Below, piece after piece: positions 5,735 through 6,606 of a stretch of DNA of 6,606 bases. The DNA comes from Phyllobacteriaceae bacterium (GTDB taxonomy: Bacteria > Pseudomonadota > Alphaproteobacteria > Rhizobiales > Rhizobiaceae), in the NCBI GenBank assembly GCA_024645155.1, contig JAHEGF010000188.1, positions 1-6,606 of the forward strand, given 5' to 3'. A program made the translations under genes and the position numbers. How positions within the stretch are numbered: position 1 is the stretch's first letter; the number at the start of each line of letters is the position of its first letter. The notes under the pieces are model-generated. The model ran no database searches. It was not told the DNA's origin and was given only the letters and a program-made list of their open reading frames with translations.

Positions 5735-6606
5735 TGGTTGCCATCCTTACGATACCAAAGCGCATAGACCGTCAATGACAGCAGGACGAGTGATAAAAGA
5801 AAAAGTCCCAGTGATGCGCCGAATGGCCAATTTCGTGCAGCGCCGAATTGCAATCCGATGAGGTTGCCGATCATCAGGGTCTTGCCGCCGCCCAACAGTT
5901 CCGGAGTGACATAGGAGCCGAGTGCGGGCACAAATACGAGGATGCAGCCGGCAACGATACCAGGCATCGCAAGAGGCACTACGATCTTCCGCAAAGTGCG
6001 CCAACGGTCGGCATAGAGATCGAAGGAGGCTTCAACCAGCCGGAAATCAATTTTTTCCAGGCTCGAATATATCGGAAGGATCATGAACGGCATGAAGGAA
6101 TAGGTCAGGCCGATTGCGACAGCAAATTCGTTATGCAGCAATGGCAGAGGCTCGGATGTCACTCCCAGCCAGATCAAAAGGCTGTTGATGGTCCCGTGAT
6201 CGCGCAGAAGCAGAATCCATGCGTAATTGCGCACCAGCAAGTTCGTCCAAAATGGTAATGTCACCATGAATACGAGCACGGCGCGCCACTTCGCGTTTCG
6301 CGTTGCCATGAACAGGGCCGTTGGAAATCCGACTAGCAGCGAGATCGCCATGGTGATGAACGCCAGCCAGACCGATCGGAGAATAATCAGCAAATACCCG
6401 AAATCGAGAACAAGGCTGTCATCAAGTTGCCGGTCAAAGATCAAACGACGATACGCTTCGAAGGAGAATTCGTCCCACACCACGCCGCCCGAGTAGTCTC
6501 TACCATGGATGGAAATCCAGGCCATCATTGCCAACGGGACAACCATGAATATCGTGATTGCCGCCGCGGCCGGGCCGATTAGCAAAACGCGGTTAATCAA
6601 TTTTCG
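5731..6606 (-). CDS. ABC importer permease, PotB-type (5' end probably beyond window)
   Basis: This is an inner-membrane permease partner of the PotC-type protein. From a possible TTG start at 6600 it has 289 residues, close to the PotB norm, but the frame stays open to the window edge. A conventional start may lie just outside. About six membrane segments are visible, near residues 5-29, 74-100, 107-131, 159-181, 213-235 and 260-283 counted from the TTG. The EAA loop is at about 190-214 (EASFDLYADRWRTLRKIVVP). TLPFWTNLLVRNYAWILLL (about 114-132) is a strong PotB-family block, and GSYVTPELLGGGKTLMIGNL (228-247) is the usual block after the EAA loop. The gene overlaps the next one by four bases. 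The ATPase of the importer is absent from the window and is expected upstream. Confidence 0.93.
   Translation of the reverse strand, partial: RKLINRVLLIGPAAAAITIFMVVPLAMMAWISIHGRDYSGGVVWDEFSFEAYRRLIFDRQLDDSLVLDFGYLLIILRSVWLAFITMAISLLVGFPTALFMATRNAKWRAVLVFMVTLPFWTNLLVRNYAWILLLRDHGTINSLLIWLGVTSEPLPLLHNEFAVAIGLTYSFMPFMILPIYSSLEKIDFRLVEASFDLYADRWRTLRKIVVPLAMPGIVAGCILVFVPALGSYVTPELLGGGKTLMIGNLIGLQFGAARNWPFGASLGLFLLSLVLLSLTVYALWYRKDGNQ

Overview
The window carries nine protein-coding loci, eight intact or window-clipped genes and one gene remnant, all on the minus strand. They are tightly packed and read from high to low coordinates. The organism is most likely an alphaproteobacterium, probably Hyphomicrobiales (Rhizobiales). 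The main reason is the order urtE-ureD-ureA-small ORF-ureB-small ORF-ureC, which I associate with that group. Species cannot be named from this sequence.

In transcription order, the first block (6606 down to 3800) encodes part of a PotB/PotC/PotD-type ABC importer: two inner-membrane permeases, each with an EAA loop, and a periplasmic binding protein with the residues expected for a polyamine-like cationic ligand. The ATPase gene is not in the window and would lie beyond 6606. A perfect 10-bp inverted repeat follows the binding-protein gene. Next comes a cytosolic serine hydrolase of the class-C beta-lactamase / 6-aminohexanoate-dimer hydrolase (NylB-like) family at 2570-3748. An importer plus a leaderless hydrolase suggests that an intact amide- or ester-containing cationic compound is taken up and cleaved inside the cell.

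The second block (2579 down to 1) is a urease operon whose upstream end is broken. Only the C-terminal part of urtE, the last ATPase gene of the urea ABC transporter, remains. The hydrolase gene runs directly into it, and the reading frames overlap at about 2570-2582. Behind the remnant are ureD, ureA, a small His-rich membrane protein, ureB, a small unknown protein, and the first 48 codons of ureC. The nickel-site residues of UreC and the ureE/F/G genes lie outside the window.

The most notable point is the junction near 2580. A rearrangement has removed the urea-transporter genes (at least the 5' part of urtE here) and placed the urease genes directly behind the importer/hydrolase unit, with no visible terminator or intergenic promoter. 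Urease expression may therefore depend on read-through from that unit. No RNA genes, insertion sequences, CRISPR arrays or tRNAs were seen, and there is no gene-free stretch longer than 54 bases.
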